A stretch of DNA of 25,229 nucleotides, taken from JAFDVL01 sp043736395 (GTDB taxonomy: Bacteria > Acidobacteriota > Blastocatellia > RBC074). The position numbers were made by a program, and so were the translations under genes. Below, piece by piece: positions 24,215 through 25,229 of the stretch (within the stretch, counting starts at the first letter, position 1; the number at the start of each line of letters is the position of its first letter). A model generated the notes under the pieces. That model searched no databases. It saw only the letters and a program-made list of their open reading frames with translations, and had not been told where the DNA came from. The stretch spans positions 1 to 25,229 of the forward strand of contig JAYTCQ010000400.1 of assembly GCA_043736395.1 (NCBI GenBank), in the 5' to 3' direction.

Positions 24215-24799
24215 GTAACTCCCTTCAAATTAGAGTGGAGATTAGGAACTAACGCTAGTGCTTTGTGTATGCACGAGTGAGTTTGATGATGTTGATGCGT
24301 ACATGCTTACCACACCAAACGGTTAGTGGACAAGAGTTTTGTAAGGTTCGATTAATGAGCGCAAAAATTTTATGAGAGCAGTGATACGAAAATTTTATTT
24401 TCCACGCTTCTCTACAGTAAGGGCTGAGATTGCCTGATTTTCTCTGTGTGACGCGAATTACAGACGTTTGTCCGAGCAATAATTTTGTCATTGGGGAACC
24501 GCTGTAAACACAAAACCAGGCGATCTCAACCTTTGGTAATTTTTTGTAAAATTTTAAAATTATTGTTCTCATGCATTCTGCAAATGACTTTTACAAGATT
24601 AGACTTATTGTAGAGTAAGTTATCAATTAAACCTTTGAAGCAATCGGCATTCGCATCACTGCTGATTAGTAGATGACAATTAAGCGCAACTCTTTGATGG
24701 TTAGCGGCACTTCAAGTTCGTTCAACTTAAGGTTGCTCGAACAAGTAACCAATACAATTATATTTTTCCGGCAAACAATTTGTTTTCGACCCATCCCAC
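24215..24799. other. Long divergent intergenic region
   Basis: About 585 bases between the divergent sigma-factor and FG-GAP-type genes hold no convincing gene. A 105-codon minus-strand frame (24255-24572) has no family resemblance and lies on an inverted duplication (see the separate entry). A TACAAT-like box at 24753-24758 is a candidate -10 element for the rightward gene, but its -35 spacing is poor. The promoter of the sigma gene should also be here. Confidence 0.55.
24337..24598. repeat. Diverged inverted duplication upstream of the sigma factor gene
   Basis: Two inverted arms of roughly 100-130 bases are centred near 24474. Bases 24372-24397 match the complement of 24547-24572 at 20 of 26 positions, and 24422-24441 match the complement of 24512-24531 at 17 of 20. 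A weaker match (about 15 of 26) extends outward to 24337 and 24598, with small insertions between the blocks. It could be a decayed mobile element or a duplicated regulatory region. Confidence 0.6.
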
Positions 24800-24805
24800 A
24801 GGAGG
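24800..24805 (+). promoter_or_regulatory. Ribosome binding site at the right-edge gene
   Basis: AGGAGG ends ten bases before the ATG at 24816. It favours that start over the upstream in-frame ATG at 24780 and shows that the 5' part of this gene kept its expression signals. Confidence 0.7.
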
Positions 24806-25150
24806 AAGCCCCGAGATGAAATTCTCTTCAGGTCTCAATGTCGCCATCAAGTTAATACTTGCAACTATTTTTTCTGCAACCGCAGCCCTCGCAAATTTTT
24901 CCATTGAAGACAGTCAAATTTTTCACACGCGATATTTCCTAAAAGGGAATGCGATGATGAAAGCCGTTACTACGGTGCAGGCTACGGCTTGTCAGCCGAC
25001 GGACAGGGGAATTTTACAACCCGATATGTGGCGACGAATCTGATGGGAATCGGGCCGATGGCGTCGGGAGATTTCAATGGAGATACGCGCAGCGATCTGA
25101 TCGTAGTTGGCGAGAATGATGTCGCGGTCACGCTCCTGCGAAACAAATGC

Positions 25151-25195
25151 AAAGGAACGAGGTTTTTTACAAACCTAGCGCTGCCTCGTCCCTTT
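25151..25195 (+). terminator. Long-stem hairpin after the FG-GAP remnant
   Basis: AAAGGAACGAGG at 25151-25162 pairs with CCTCGTCCCTTT at 25184-25195 at 11 of 12 positions. An alternative inner stem AGGTTT/AAACCT lies at 25160-25176. The tail TTTTGTG is only weakly T-rich. It probably marks the original 3' end of the decayed gene. Confidence 0.45.
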
Positions 25196-25200
25196 TGTGG

Positions 25201-25220
25201 GCGAGTTTATTCTCGCTTTT
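25201..25220 (+). terminator. Rho-independent terminator candidate
   Basis: A 5-bp stem GCGAG (25201-25205) with CTCGC (25212-25216) encloses a 6-base loop and is followed by TTTTCTTGTCTTT. The stem is short but the T-rich tail is good. Confidence 0.45.
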
Positions 25221-25229
25221 CTTGTCTTT

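Larger units (their letters stand above)
24816..25229 (+). pseudogene. Probable broken FG-GAP/VCBS-repeat secreted protein
   Basis: The ATG at 24816 opens a frame with a good signal peptide (MKFSSGLNVAIKL, hydrophobic core, ATAALA) that continues as 75 residues of unrecognisable sequence to a stop at 25043. From about 24971, a different forward frame reads YGLSADGQGNFTTRYVA, then SGDFNGDTRSDLIVVGEND, a clear FG-GAP/VCBS repeat with its DFNGDxxxDL calcium-loop motif. That frame is closed upstream by a TGA at 24905-24907 and has no stop before the window end. The simplest reading is an FG-GAP protein that lost most of its length by an internal deletion with frameshift. Alternatives are a sequencing or assembly error at about 24910-24970, or a short real secreted peptide overlapping a remnant. 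Confidence 0.6.

Noticed and set aside
24255..24572. 105-codon minus-strand frame upstream of the sigma factor
   Set aside because: No family resemblance, unusual composition, and it lies across the diverged inverted duplication. Probably a chance open frame.

Overview
The window looks like a chromosomal segment from Acidobacteriota, probably class Blastocatellia. The pointers are a TIGR03437-type domain in a large secreted protein, FG-GAP/VCBS-type sequence, a WD40-fused serine/threonine kinase paired with an ECF sigma factor, a vWA/DUF4159 envelope cluster, and intergenic gaps full of short-word palindromic repeats. The taxonomic call is inference from family content; there is no rRNA or tRNA to confirm it.

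Left part (+ strand, 50-6568): hypoxanthine phosphoribosyltransferase, then a 1256-residue secreted protein (TIGR03437-like domain, two BNR-type propellers, four Ig-like domains), then a periplasmic PQQ-type beta-propeller behind a strong intergenic hairpin. These converge on a minus-strand TPR/TonB-C protein across a perfect 60-bp palindrome.

Nucleoside salvage block (- strand, 10982 down to 7965): ABC permease of the nucleoside/simple-sugar type, purine nucleoside phosphorylase, uridine kinase and cytidine deaminase (the last two coupled through TAATG). With hpt this gives uptake, phosphorolysis of purine nucleosides, hypoxanthine/guanine recovery, cytidine deamination and uridine phosphorylation. 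The other ABC subunits are absent from the window.

Envelope/proteolysis block (- strand, 20154 down to 11128): a membrane vWA plus glutamine-amidotransferase-like protein under a good sigma-70-like promoter, a DUF5678-like protein, a retropepsin-like aspartic protease, a secreted C13/caspase-fold protein that lacks the catalytic cysteine, a small unknown protein, a nucleotidyltransferase, a 210-bp nested palindromic (REPIN/MITE-like) element, a secreted TPR/peptidase-MA metalloprotease-like protein and a DUF4159 protein.

Signalling block (- strand, 24214 down to 20264): ECF sigma factor (GTG start) followed by a membrane Ser/Thr kinase with 14 WD40 repeats. Upstream of the sigma gene lies a non-coding stretch of about 600 bp holding a diverged inverted duplication. 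The right edge (+ strand) holds a signal-peptide start followed by FG-GAP-like sequence in another frame, probably a broken gene.

The most unusual feature is a set of intergenic hairpins whose arms are made of repeated 7-nt (once 9-nt) words. Each gap uses a different word, and each hairpin begins at or within a few bases of the stop codon of the upstream gene (9082-9162, 9992-10057, 11014-11127, 23501-23620).
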